Notes: generated by a model not told the origin, from the sequence alone. Shown: positions 36,827-47,795, counted from the first letter of the stretch. The stretch: DNA of 64,000 bases from Canibacter oris (GCF_014197205.1 NZ_JACIFD010000003.1:1-64000), one strand, 5' to 3'. A program made the numbers and translations.

Positions 36827-37780
36827 CTAAACTCGCGCCCGCGCCAACAGATCAGCGCGCGGATTCTCGTCTGGCTCCGCCGCCTGAAACGCCTCCAGCG
36901 CCTCCTGCTGTGCGCTGTTCAGGTGCGCCGGAACCGCAATCTGCACCTCCGCCAGGAGGTCGCCGGTGCCAGCTTTCGTGGCAATTCCGCGACCCTTCAC
37001 GCGCAGCACCCGGCCACTCGGGGTGTGCGGAGCGAGCTTCAGCTTCACCGGGCTGCCCTGCAGTGTCGGGACCTCCACGGTGGCGCCGAAAACCGCTTCG
37101 GTGAAAGTCACCGGCAGCTTCACCCGGAGGTTGTTGCCGTCACGCTCAAACACCGGGTGCGGGCGCACCTTTACGGTGAGCAGCAAATTACCTGCGGGGC
37201 CGCCCTGCGGGCTCGGTTCTCCCTTGCCGCGCAGTTTAATCCGCTTGCCGTCTGCGATACCGGCGGGGATGCGCACCTTCAGCTGCCCGGTCGGACCGGT
37301 CACGCTGATGGTGTCGCCGAGCACCGCGGTGCGAAAATCGACGGTGGTGGTGGCGGTAATGTCACGCCCCGGTTGCGGGCCGCCGAAGCCGCCGAAACCG
37401 GGGTGGGCTGATCCACCGCCCCCGAACATACTAAAGATATCTTCAAAACCACCGCCGCCGGTACCGAAGCGAATGTTCTGCCCGCCGAAGCCGCCGAACA
37501 TGTCTTCAAAACCGCCGCCGCCCGCGCTAAAGCGCGCTCCGCCGGCTCCCATCGCGCGAATCTGGTCGTACTCGGCGCGCTGCTCTTTGTCGCTCAGCAC
37601 GCTGTACGCTTCGCTAATTTCTTTGAACTTCGCCTCTGCCGCAGCATCACCCGGGTTTGAATCTGGGTGATACTTGTGCGCCAGCTTGTGGTATTTCTTT
37701 GTGAGTTCTTTCTCCGAAACCTCGGAGTCAACCCCCAGTACCTTGTAGAAGTCTTTCTCTAACCAGTCTTGACTAGCCAT
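36827..37780 (-). CDS. dnaJ: DnaJ co-chaperone without zinc finger (class B)
   Basis: J-domain protein of 317 residues with HPD at 38-40, a long Gly/Phe-rich stretch (about 75-135) and two C-terminal peptide-binding barrels. The four CxxCxGxG repeats of class A DnaJ are absent, so this is the class B (CbpA-like) form, as often found in actinobacterial dnaK operons. It stimulates DnaK ATPase and delivers substrates. It overlaps the end of grpE by 8 bases. Confidence 0.92.
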   Translation of the reverse strand: MASQDWLEKDFYKVLGVDSEVSEKELTKKYHKLAHKYHPDSNPGDAAAEAKFKEISEAYSVLSDKEQRAEYDQIRAMGAGGARFSAGGGGFEDMFGGFGGQNIRFGTGGGGFEDIFSMFGGGGSAHPGFGGFGGPQPGRDITATTTVDFRTAVLGDTISVTGPTGQLKVRIPAGIADGKRIKLRGKGEPSPQGGPAGNLLLTVKVRPHPVFERDGNNLRVKLPVTFTEAVFGATVEVPTLQGSPVKLKLAPHTPSGRVLRVKGRGIATKAGTGDLLAEVQIAVPAHLNSAQQEALEAFQAAEPDENPRADLLARARV

Positions 37781-38453
37781 CTTGTGCCACCGCCACTGCT
37801 ACTTTGGCAGGGCGCAGCTCTACGGCTCCTAAGCGATAGCCGTACTCGACGACGTCAAGCACGGTGTTTGGCTCAGCTCCGGGGGCTGGCACCTGCGCGA
37901 TTGCTTCATGGATTTGTGGATCAAACTCCTCGCCAACCGCACCGAATTTTTCCAGCCCCTGCCGGCTCAGCGTATCCTGCAATTTCTGTGCGATTGCCGC
38001 GACGGCGCTGCCCTCTGGGAGGTCACCGTGCTTTGCGGCACGCTCGAAATCATCGAGAATCGCGAGCAGCGGAGTGATAACCCGTGCCGCGGCACGCTGT
38101 TTTTCCAGCTCGGCGTTCTCTTCGGTGCGCTTGCGGTAGTTAGCGTATTCGGCGGTGAGGCGCCGCAGATCCTCAAGGTAGACGTTCGCCTGGGCGCTGT
38201 CGCCCGCGGCACTGTCTGCTGCGCCGTCTGCTGCAGGCTCGGCAGCACCGGCAGCTGCACTGTCTGCAGTATCTGACGCTGGGGCGCTCTGCTCCGCAGC
38301 ATCCTGCTGCTTGGCCGCTGCGTTTGGTGCGGCAGCCAAAATATCTTCCACGGTGAGATCCTCCGCAGCTGCGGCAGAGCCGGAGGTGTTTACCTCCGGC
38401 TCGCCCTGCTGTGGAACCTCGTCACCTGCTGGGCGCTGTTCCTCGTGAGACAT
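37773..38453 (-). CDS. grpE: Nucleotide exchange factor GrpE
   Basis: GrpE of 226 residues, the ADP-release factor for DnaK. A ~95-residue acidic, Ala-rich N-terminus precedes the long coiled helix (YLEDLRRLTAEYANYRKR), and the beta domain ends with LRPAKVAVA. Only 2 bases separate it from dnaK, and it overlaps dnaJ. The family ending ('VVEYGYRLGAVELRPA') is intact. Confidence 0.94.
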   Translation of the reverse strand: MSHEEQRPAGDEVPQQGEPEVNTSGSAAAAEDLTVEDILAAAPNAAAKQQDAAEQSAPASDTADSAAAGAAEPAADGAADSAAGDSAQANVYLEDLRRLTAEYANYRKRTEENAELEKQRAAARVITPLLAILDDFERAAKHGDLPEGSAVAAIAQKLQDTLSRQGLEKFGAVGEEFDPQIHEAIAQVPAPGAEPNTVLDVVEYGYRLGAVELRPAKVAVAVAQDG

Positions 38454-38455
38454 GT

Positions 38456-40336
<1,881 letters not shown>

Positions 40337-40368
40337 CTACTGGCCGAGAGTGCTCTCGGGGCTCCTAA

Positions 40369-40389
40369 GTTGAGCCTTACACACTCAAT
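40369..40389 (-). promoter_or_regulatory. HAIR operator 1 (HspR site)
   Basis: GTTGAGC-N7-ACTCAAT, differing by few bases from the HAIR consensus CTTGAGT-N7-ACTCAAG, 75 bases upstream of the dnaK start. HspR is the expected ligand. Confidence 0.8.
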
Positions 40390-40432
40390 TCTCACATTTG
40401 AGTCAATCCGTGTCAAGTTTGAGCGGCAAAAA

Positions 40433-40453
40433 CTTGAGCCTTTCTCACTCAAC
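40433..40453 (-). promoter_or_regulatory. HAIR operator 2 (HspR site)
   Basis: CTTGAGC-N7-ACTCAAC, a second close match to the HAIR consensus with the same 7-base spacer. Half-sites (TTTGAGT, GTTTGAGC) lie between the two operators. It is only 50 bases from the start of the divergent helicase gene, so HspR may affect both directions. Confidence 0.8.
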
Positions 40454-40502
40454 TTTAAGCTTTAGGGTGTGGATCTCGCCACCGCGCGCTACCATTAACA
40501 CT

Positions 40503-41813
40503 ATGCGGAAGAAAATTACTCTCACGGCCGAACAGCAGGCCGTATTCAACCGCATCGAAACCACCCGGGAACACCTCTTCATCACCGGACGCGCCGGTAC
40601 CGGAAAATCCACGCTGCTTAACCATCTCGCACAAAACTCCAGTAAAACCCTGGCAATCTGCGCCCCCACCGGTGTCGCCGCGCTGAATGTTGGCGGGCAG
40701 ACAATCCACTCCCTGCTGAAACTCCCGACCGGGGTTATCGCCGATCATGAACTGACTCAAACCCGGGAGCTGAAGAAACTGCTGCAAGCACTGACAACCC
40801 TGGTTATTGATGAGATTTCGATGGTTTCAGCTGACCTCATGGATGGCATCGACCGCGCGCTGCGTCAGGCTCGCAAAAAACCTTTCGACCCTTTCGGCGG
40901 GGTACAGATTGTAATGTTCGGCGACCCATACCAGTTACCGCCCGTGCAGCCGCGCGATCCGCACGAAATCGCATACTACAAAGACACCTACCCGTCGCTG
41001 TGGTTTTTTGACGCCAAGGTATGGCATGACGCGCCGGTTAGCGTGGTAGAACTCACCGAAATTTTGCGACAGCGCGATGATCGTTTTAAGGAAATTTTGA
41101 ATGCGGTGCGGATCGGCCAGGTCGATTCTGCAATGGCAGCGGAGCTGAATGCGGCCGGGGCACGACCGGCGCCCGTGGAGGGCACCATAACTCTCGCCAC
41201 GACGAACCGCGCGGTGAAAGAAATCAATGAACGCGAGCTCGCAAAGCTGCCGGGTAAAGAGCTGAAGGCGCAAGCGGAGGTCACAGGGAGTTTTAGTGAA
41301 AACAGCTACCCCGCCGACGAAACACTGCGGCTCAAAGTCGGCGCCCAGGTGATGTTTTTGCGCAATGACCCGGAGGGGCGGTGGGTGAACGGCACCCTGG
41401 GCGTGGTGTCACGCATTAATAAAAACGTGTGGGTTGAGGTTGACGGCGATATTCACGAGGTGGAGCCGACCAGCTGGGAGCGAAACCAGTATCACTACGA
41501 CGCCGAAACCAAAAAGCTAGAAAAAGAGGTGGTTGCGGAGTTTGAGCAGTTTCCGCTGCGGCTCGCCTGGGCAGTGACAATTCACAAATCGCAGGGGCAC
41601 ACCTATGACCGCGCCATTATTGATCTCGGCACCCGGGTTTTCTCAGCCGGGCAAACCTATGTGGCGCTCAGTCGGGTGCGCAGCCTGGAGGGCATCTATC
41701 TGACCCGCCCGCTGGCGCCGCGCGACATCATTATCGACACCAGCGTGCAGCGGTTTATCCGCGAAAATCTGACTCGGCTAGAGGGCGAGATCCCCCAACG
41801 CAGCCTCTCGTAA
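40503..41813 (+). CDS. Pif1-like superfamily 1 helicase
   Basis: ATP-dependent DNA helicase of 436 residues. Walker A GRAGTGKST, Walker B VIDEISM, GDPYQLPPV (motif III) and the C-terminal motif block AVTIHKSQG and YVALSRVRS mark the Pif1/RecD2 branch. It unwinds DNA 5'-3' in relatives. The ATG at 40503 has a TACCAT -10-like box 7 bases upstream and no ribosome site. It is divergent from dnaK across a region with two HAIR sites, which might tie it to heat shock. Confidence 0.88.
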   Translation: MRKKITLTAEQQAVFNRIETTREHLFITGRAGTGKSTLLNHLAQNSSKTLAICAPTGVAALNVGGQTIHSLLKLPTGVIADHELTQTRELKKLLQALTTLVIDEISMVSADLMDGIDRALRQARKKPFDPFGGVQIVMFGDPYQLPPVQPRDPHEIAYYKDTYPSLWFFDAKVWHDAPVSVVELTEILRQRDDRFKEILNAVRIGQVDSAMAAELNAAGARPAPVEGTITLATTNRAVKEINERELAKLPGKELKAQAEVTGSFSENSYPADETLRLKVGAQVMFLRNDPEGRWVNGTLGVVSRINKNVWVEVDGDIHEVEPTSWERNQYHYDAETKKLEKEVVAEFEQFPLRLAWAVTIHKSQGHTYDRAIIDLGTRVFSAGQTYVALSRVRSLEGIYLTRPLAPRDIIIDTSVQRFIRENLTRLEGEIPQRSLS

Positions 41814-41821
41814 AACGCACT

Positions 41822-41849
41822 CCGGCCCGGAGCCAATGCTCCGAGCCGG
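41822..41849. terminator. Terminator-like hairpin after the helicase gene
   Basis: CCGGCCCGGAGC pairs with GCTCCGAGCCGG around a CAAT loop with one C/A mismatch. It lies between the convergent helicase and haem oxygenase genes and could act in both directions. Confidence 0.6.
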
Positions 41850-41904
41850 CAGTACCGTGTGCGCTTACACGACGCAGCTTTACGTTTGTCGCTCACCACA
41901 GCTG

Positions 41905-42978
41905 CTATTCTGCTGCCGCAGCTTTCTTCGCAGCCAGATCAATGAACATGCGGGTGTTGAAGTCATAGGCAAGCTGCACCTCCGCTAAGAAGCGCTGCCG
42001 TTCCTCCTCATCCATGCTCGCACCGAGCTCATCCAGCCAAGCCCGATACTGCTCTTTAAACTCCGTCAAATCACCGAGCTCATCAAACTCATAGAACGCT
42101 ACTCCGTCGCTCTCAAAGCCGTGTTGTTTACGCATCCGGCGAGCAATCATCTGTCCGCCTGAGAGGTCACCGAGGTAGCGAGTGTAGTGCTGCGCCACGA
42201 TGCCCGGCAGCCAGCCCTCCGCGGCAATCTCACGAATCCGCGCAACGTACTCAGCGGTTGACTGCACCGGCTCAACGCGTTCGCGCCACTGGGCGCCCCA
42301 GAGGTGCTCCAGGTCTTTTTCCAGCGCCGCGGCGCGGTTAGTCAGGCCAGGTGCCATAAACTTTGCGGTGCGTTCGTCCTGCAGCAACAGCTCACCGGTT
42401 TCTTCCAGGGCAACATACAGTGGGTAGTGCTGCGCGACCAGCTCTTCGTAATCTGCCAGCGGCGCGACTCCCCGCATAATATTTGCCATAAAGTCGGCGC
42501 CCTCGCTGTCGCCGTGCGCGCTCCAGCTGCTCTCGCGAATCACCACAGAAAACGGCTTTTCCCCCGCCAGCTCACTGCCATCTGCCGGAGCTCCCGCTGC
42601 TGCACCATGCGCGCCATGTCGGTGATGACCGCCATGCTCATGACCGTCGTGTGCTCCATGCTCGCCGTGTGCATGCTCTTCGCGTGGTTCCACCTTTACT
42701 CCTAAAGCCTCAGCTGCTGCCTCAAACAGCACCACAACCTCACGCCGAATCTCTGGGCGCTCACTAATCGGACCGTTCGGCCACGCAACCCGCAACTCGT
42801 GCTCCCCAGCTGCGTCAGTGACCCGCCAAAAAGCCGCGTGCTCGTCAAGGCCGGTCATGGTTGCTGAGGTTGCTTCCGGGTATCCGTTAGCGCGCACAAT
42901 CAGCAAGTTGTCAGCGCTGTGGTCGTCATTCATATGCGCGGTTACGCGCTCCACAATTTCGTCTGAAAATACTGCCAC
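41905..42978 (-). CDS. DUF2470-haem oxygenase fusion with His-rich linker
   Basis: Protein of 357 residues. The N-terminal ~90 residues (ERVTAHMNDDHSADNLLIV) form a DUF2470 domain, a haem-binding fold shared with HugZ-type proteins. A linker at about 100-125 carries a dense run of His/Gly/Glu. A haem oxygenase domain follows, with the proximal-His segment WSAHGDSEGADFM and the distal-helix signature YLGDLSGGQ. It would open haem to biliverdin, CO and iron. The His-rich linker could bind iron or hold haem. It is a single gene converging on the helicase; the upstream intergenic region is AT-rich. Confidence 0.88.
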   Translation of the reverse strand: MAVFSDEIVERVTAHMNDDHSADNLLIVRANGYPEATSATMTGLDEHAAFWRVTDAAGEHELRVAWPNGPISERPEIRREVVVLFEAAAEALGVKVEPREEHAHGEHGAHDGHEHGGHHRHGAHGAAAGAPADGSELAGEKPFSVVIRESSWSAHGDSEGADFMANIMRGVAPLADYEELVAQHYPLYVALEETGELLLQDERTAKFMAPGLTNRAAALEKDLEHLWGAQWRERVEPVQSTAEYVARIREIAAEGWLPGIVAQHYTRYLGDLSGGQMIARRMRKQHGFESDGVAFYEFDELGDLTEFKEQYRAWLDELGASMDEEERQRFLAEVQLAYDFNTRMFIDLAAKKAAAAE

Positions 42979-43100
42979 ACAACTACAATAGCCAGGGTGC
43001 TAGGTTTAGCGCAGCATCATCTGACGAAATACACGCCGAATTACTAGGGTTACAGGGTAGAATTTTGTGAGAATATGTACGTTTCAGAAGAGGCGAGATT

Positions 43101-44369
43101 GTGTCAGTAGCGAAAACTTCCATCCGCACCGCGGTCACCGCAGGCGCCGCGTCCCTCGCGCTGGTTCTCTCCGGCTGCAATGGTGAAGCTCAAACTTCCG
43201 GCGCCGCCGAGGTCACCACCGCGAGCGCCGCAGTGCAAGAAAAAGTCGACGCGATTGTGAACGACGCTCTCACCGGGGCGCACGCCACCGAGGCAATTGT
43301 AGGAGTGTGGCTCCCCGACGGAACCGCGTATGTGAGAGGCTACGGTGAGGGGGTTTCCGCGCAAACTCTGGTTCGTGCCGGGCAGCAAACCGCCCCGGCG
43401 ACCTGCGCACTGTTGTTAGAACTCGCCAACGATAAACTGTTCGGATTCGACGAGAAAATCACCGATAAAACCCCACGGCAGGAGCCTCTGCTGGCTGACA
43501 CCACCTACCGCCAGCTGTGTGACGGCAATAGCCGCTTCGCTGACTACAAAGGCAAGCTGCTGCCACAGGTGTTAAACACCCCGGCTCGCCCGTGGAGTGA
43601 AAATGAGCTGCTTGCCGAGTCTGCTGCGCACTCCCCGGTGCCGCACGCTGGTCTTGACTATCACCTGAGCGATACCAACGCTGTCCTGGGCTTAAAGCTG
43701 GCACGTACCCTGAGCTCACAATCCAGCAGCGAACTGCTCGAGACTCGCATTTTCAAACCAGCTAACATGCACTCCACTTACTACCCGGAGCTGAAAAACG
43801 CCACTCTGCCAGAGCAGAGCCTCACCCCGCTGGCTTACCCGGGCGCCCCGGGCGCACCTAGCTGCGATGTTGAACCGCAGCAGCTCACCGAGGTCTCCCC
43901 GAGCTTCCTCGCCGGTGCTGGCGCAACCATTACCACAGTGGGTGATTTGAAAAACTTCTACACCCTATTATTTGATGGGCACTATGGTAACCAACGCCTG
44001 TTTGCGGAGCTAAACACCCCGCACAGCCTGGCAAATCCGAAGCGCGATGAGTCGGGCAACATCACCGAGGAGGGTCCGGTTGCGGATCCGGGTCAGGTGC
44101 CTTACAGCGAAACAGCTCTCGCCGCTGAAAAGATTGGCCCGCTTTATGGCCGTTCCAGCTGGCTGCCTGGCGCAGTCGGCGCCACTTTCCACGACCCAGA
44201 AACAAATTTCACTGTCAGCATCCAGCTCAATAACTCCGGGGTCACTGACGGTTACGCCCGGGAAACCGCGCTGCTGCTAGCTGCAGAGCTCGGCGATGCC
44301 GGGGTCACCGTGCCGTGGACAGCTGAGGTTGCACGTGAGCGCGTTAACTCCATGAAAGTTTGCCAATAG
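43101..44369 (+). CDS. Lipoprotein of the beta-lactamase/serine-hydrolase fold, catalytic residues lost
   Basis: Protein of 422 residues starting with GTG. The lipobox LVLSGC gives a lipid-modified Cys at 26. The body follows the class C beta-lactamase/carboxypeptidase-like fold. At the place of SxxK it reads QTAPAT, the YxN-equivalent reads LSD (in YHLSDTNAVLG), and the HxG/KTG-equivalent region reads RSSWLPG. All three key motifs are therefore changed, and the protein is probably a non-catalytic cell-surface binder or structural relative. It is a single gene ending in a strong terminator. Fold similarity is clear; the loss of activity is inferred. Confidence 0.75.
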   Translation: MSVAKTSIRTAVTAGAASLALVLSGCNGEAQTSGAAEVTTASAAVQEKVDAIVNDALTGAHATEAIVGVWLPDGTAYVRGYGEGVSAQTLVRAGQQTAPATCALLLELANDKLFGFDEKITDKTPRQEPLLADTTYRQLCDGNSRFADYKGKLLPQVLNTPARPWSENELLAESAAHSPVPHAGLDYHLSDTNAVLGLKLARTLSSQSSSELLETRIFKPANMHSTYYPELKNATLPEQSLTPLAYPGAPGAPSCDVEPQQLTEVSPSFLAGAGATITTVGDLKNFYTLLFDGHYGNQRLFAELNTPHSLANPKRDESGNITEEGPVADPGQVPYSETALAAEKIGPLYGRSSWLPGAVGATFHDPETNFTVSIQLNNSGVTDGYARETALLLAAELGDAGVTVPWTAEVARERVNSMKVCQ

Positions 44370-44397
44370 GCTCACCCAAATTCCTCAGTCGCTAAAA

Positions 44398-44420
44398 GGG
44401 CGGCCCGAAGCGGGCCGCCC
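44398..44420 (+). terminator. Terminator after the lipoprotein gene
   Basis: A perfect 10-bp GC stem, GGGCGGCCCG with CGGGCCGCCC, around a 3-base loop, 29 bases past the stop. No long T tract follows. Confidence 0.75.
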
Positions 44421-44527
44421 CAATCATTTCCGCGGTAATCGCTAAGCGCCGCGATGCCTGCCCTTTACCTATAACGCGAGTTAGCACCGCGCCACGGCAT
44501 TCATACCGGGAAGCCGCGTATACCCGG

Positions 44528-45229
44528 CTAGGCAGCTGCAGGTTGCGCTGCCGGGGTGAGCACCCCGTCGATCATGACGTACTCGGTGTCACACCAGTGC
44601 AGCTGCTCACGATCGTGAGTAACCACCACGGTTGCGAGATTAAAGTCCACAGTGAGCTGCTTTAACAAACCCATCACCGCTTCACTGCGCGCGCTATCTA
44701 ACGCACTGGTCGGTTCGTCAACTAACAAAACCTTAGGCGAGTTCATCAATGCCCGGGCAATGTTCACCCGCTGCCGCTGCCCACCAGAAAGTTCACTCGG
44801 GCGCTTTCGGGCGTGATCCGCCATATCCACTGCCCGCAACAGCTCCGCAATCCGCTCCCGCACCGCTTCCCGTGCCTCCGTGCCGCGCTGCGCCCCACGC
44901 AATTCAGCCGCAATTTCCAGCTGCTCCGCGACGGTCAACGACGGGATAAGGTTCGGGGCCTGAAAAATAATACCCAACTGTTCGCGGCGCAGCTTTGACA
45001 GTTCTGCGCTGCTCATCCCGGTGGTATCAATGCCAGCAATTTCGACACTGCCACTGTTTGGTTGCTGCAGCGTTGCCGCAACCGCCAACAGGCTTGACTT
45101 ACCCGAACCGCTCGGGCCGGTAATCGCCACCATTTCCCCTGCAGCAACCTGCAAGCTCACCCGCTTAAGCGCCACAATCTCGCTGTTACCGTCGGGGTAG
45201 ATTAGCTCTACGTCTTTAATCTTTAGCAT
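44528..45229 (-). CDS. ABC transporter ATP-binding protein (MacB/LolD type)
   Basis: ATPase subunit of 233 residues with Walker A GPSGSGKSS, signature LSGGQRQR, Walker B VLLVDEPTSALD and the H-loop VVTHD. It is last in an operon with two FtsX-type permeases and should energise one exporter or lipid/peptide-extruding system. Sequence type is that of LolD, MacB and BceA. Confidence 0.93.
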   Translation of the reverse strand: MLKIKDVELIYPDGNSEIVALKRVSLQVAAGEMVAITGPSGSGKSSLLAVAATLQQPNSGSVEIAGIDTTGMSSAELSKLRREQLGIIFQAPNLIPSLTVAEQLEIAAELRGAQRGTEAREAVRERIAELLRAVDMADHARKRPSELSGGQRQRVNIARALMNSPKVLLVDEPTSALDSARSEAVMGLLKQLTVDFNLATVVVTHDREQLHWCDTEYVMIDGVLTPAAQPAAA

Positions 45230-45284
45230 TATATGCTTCTTTCTTATTTTGTAAAGAGGTGTTTGTACCCTGAGTGTTGATGAC

Positions 45285-46460
45285 CTATGCTCCCGCAGCC
45301 TGCAGTGCGCTGTTTGGATCCGCCTTCACAATCTGCCGCAGCGACACCAGCGCTCCCAAAAGCCCGGCTATCACCATCAGCGCGGCCGGCAGCGCAACCG
45401 GTAACAGCCCAGAAACAAACGGCAGACTCTGGCTCACCGCTGCCCCCAGCGCGAAGTTTGCAACGCCGCCCACCAGCACGCCGAGCACCAGCACCAGCAA
45501 CGCCTGCCCGATACTGTCACGTACCAGCCACGAGGTTTTGGCTCCCAGTGCTTTCAAAACCGCAATGTCGCGCTGCCGCTGCATTGACCACACCAGGAAG
45601 AAAACCCCGATCGCGAGGGTAGCGATAACCACCAGCATGCCAATCATCATACCCAGTGAACCAATTTCTGATTTGAAAGACTCCAGAGCTAACAGTGACA
45701 TCAGCAGCGGCTCCGCCTGAGTTGCGGTGAGCGCCTGCGTTTCGGCAAGCTGCGTCGCAACCTGGTCAGCACTGAGCGCCGCAGCGCCGCTGGAGTGCGT
45801 CGCTGCACTGTCGATAGCCGCAGTATCACCAACTTCAACGCCCGCTGCTACCGCACCGACCTGCCCGGTTTCCCGCAGCAACAGCACTGAGGTGTAACCT
45901 GCATCTTGGCGAGTGCGCTGTTGAAACTCATGCGCGGCCTCAAGTGACACCCAAGCTACTTCGCGGTGCGAATAGTACTCGTCACGAGTAATATCGGCCA
46001 CAGTCAGCTCAGTGCCGGCGAGCGTCACGCTGTCACCAATTGCAACACCGAGCTCGGCGGCGGTGCCCTCACCGAGCACCACTTCAGAGCCGGCGGCAAC
46101 TGCGGCGCCATCAGGATCCACACCCGCAAAAAGCACCAACGACTTCTTAGCTGTTTCTCCCTCTAGAGCACCGTTCACAATGCTCAGCGGAGTTACCTCG
46201 ACTCCAGCAACTTGCTGCCACTCGGCGACGGCATCAGCGGAAATCGCAGACTCTGCGTAAGACAGTTTTTTGTCTGCGGTCGGCGCACTCAGCACCACGC
46301 GATCTGCGCCGGTACGCAACAAGGCTGAAATGTTTTGGCTGGCGAGACCACCTGTGAGTCCGGTGAGGAAACCGACCAGCAGCGTCATCAGCGCAACAAC
46401 TGTGACGATGAGGGAAAACCGACCCTTGGCAAACTTTAATTCACGAATTGCTAGAAACAT
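45285..46460 (-). CDS. FtsX-type ABC transporter permease (paralogue 2)
   Basis: Permease of 391 residues. One N-terminal transmembrane helix (about 17-38) is followed by a ~200-residue extracytoplasmic (MacB-like periplasmic core) domain and three C-terminal helices. It is strikingly similar to the gene upstream, at protein level throughout and at DNA level over the C-terminal segment (about 45480-45620 here against 46745-46895). This points to a tandem duplication with recent conversion. It contains a ~30-residue insertion (around TAAIDSAATHSSG) that the paralogue lacks. The pair may form a heterodimer with the ATPase 55 bases downstream. Confidence 0.9.
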   Translation of the reverse strand: MFLAIRELKFAKGRFSLIVTVVALMTLLVGFLTGLTGGLASQNISALLRTGADRVVLSAPTADKKLSYAESAISADAVAEWQQVAGVEVTPLSIVNGALEGETAKKSLVLFAGVDPDGAAVAAGSEVVLGEGTAAELGVAIGDSVTLAGTELTVADITRDEYYSHREVAWVSLEAAHEFQQRTRQDAGYTSVLLLRETGQVGAVAAGVEVGDTAAIDSAATHSSGAAALSADQVATQLAETQALTATQAEPLLMSLLALESFKSEIGSLGMMIGMLVVIATLAIGVFFLVWSMQRQRDIAVLKALGAKTSWLVRDSIGQALLVLVLGVLVGGVANFALGAAVSQSLPFVSGLLPVALPAALMVIAGLLGALVSLRQIVKADPNSALQAAGA

Positions 46461-46563
46461 ACTTCCAGTTTGCTCGCGTGCGAAGCTGCCGAAAACCGCA
46501 AAAAGGCCGGTTTAAGGTCATCCTTTTGGAGGATATCTGGTGGTGGATCACGTCAATCTGCGT

Positions 46564-47652
46564 TCAGCCGCCGGATGCCTGCAAAGCAGCATTCGGGTCA
46601 GCTTTCACAATCTGCCTAAGCGACACCAGCGCCCCCAAAAGACCCGCAATAATCATTAAAATCCCGGGGATCAGCACCGGCAGCACGCCGGACACAAAAG
46701 GAATGTTGCTGCTGCTAACCGCGGCTCCCAGCGCGAAGTTGGCTGCGGCGCCCACCAGCACGCCGAGCACCAGCACCAGCAACGCCTGCCCGATACTGTC
46801 ACGCACCAGCCACGAGGTTTTGGCTCCCAGTGCTTTCAGAACCGCAATGTCCCGCTGCCGCTGCATTGACCACACCAGGAAGAAAACCCCGATCACCAAA
46901 GCGGCAATCGCAATCAGCATGCCGATCATCATACCCAAAGACCCCAGCTGTGCCTTAAAAGCATCAAGGGTTAGCAGTGATAAAAGTATCGGCTCTGCTT
47001 GCGTCTCAGTCGCTGCAGCAACGTCAGCAACCGCAACCGCAGAATTAGCTGCGTCACTTTCTTGATGCAGCAGCATCACGGTTGCATAAGGAATTTCCTG
47101 GCGGGTGCTCTGTGAAAACTCTTGAGCGGTTTCTAGAGAAGCCCAGGCTACCGGCAAATGGGAATAAAATTCATCAGTGGTCACCTCGGCTACCCGCAGT
47201 TCTGCACCAGCCAAGGTCACGCTGTCACCGACGACAACCCCCAGCGCTGCGGCGGTTTCAGTGCCGAGCACAATGTCGCTGCCCTTAGACACCGCGGCGC
47301 CGTCAGGATCCACCCCCGCAAACAGCGCGATGGCTTTCTTTGCGTTGCCCGCCTCAATCGCACCGTTTACAATGCTTAACGGAGTTGCCCGAACGCCATC
47401 AATCTCCTCCCATTGCTTCGCTGCGTCTGCAGAAATTACTGATTCTGCGTACGACATTTTCCGCTCCTCTGTCGCAGCAGCAAAAACAACCTGGTCGGCC
47501 CCGGTGCGCAGCAATGCAGAAATGTTCTGACCTGCAAGCCCTCCGGCAATACCGGTCAAGAACCCAACCAGGAGGGTCATCAGGGCAACAACAACCACGA
47601 TCAGAGAAAAACGTCCCTTGGCAAACTTAAATTCCCGCAGCGCTAAATACAT
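46564..47652 (-). CDS. FtsX-type ABC transporter permease (paralogue 1)
   Basis: Permease of 362 residues with the same plan as its neighbour: N-terminal helix (YLALREFKFAKGRFSL leads into it), extracytoplasmic domain, three C-terminal helices around LVWSMQRQRDIAVLKALGA. It is first in the operon and is divergent from the two-component genes that start 143 bases away. Exporters of this type beside such regulators often respond to cell-envelope stress or peptides. This is inference from context. Confidence 0.9.
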   Translation of the reverse strand: MYLALREFKFAKGRFSLIVVVVALMTLLVGFLTGIAGGLAGQNISALLRTGADQVVFAAATEERKMSYAESVISADAAKQWEEIDGVRATPLSIVNGAIEAGNAKKAIALFAGVDPDGAAVSKGSDIVLGTETAAALGVVVGDSVTLAGAELRVAEVTTDEFYSHLPVAWASLETAQEFSQSTRQEIPYATVMLLHQESDAANSAVAVADVAAATETQAEPILLSLLTLDAFKAQLGSLGMMIGMLIAIAALVIGVFFLVWSMQRQRDIAVLKALGAKTSWLVRDSIGQALLVLVLGVLVGAAANFALGAAVSSSNIPFVSGVLPVLIPGILMIIAGLLGALVSLRQIVKADPNAALQASGG

Positions 47653-47795
47653 GCTCTAATTCTTCCGGGCGCTTGCTGCGGGATACCCGCAAAATTGCGC
47701 AAAACGTCATACTTTTGGGTGATTTCCAGGTTCACGGAGGATTTTTGCACTGTTTACGGTGGCAACTGCAACTACAAGCCAGCTAGGCTGAGAAT

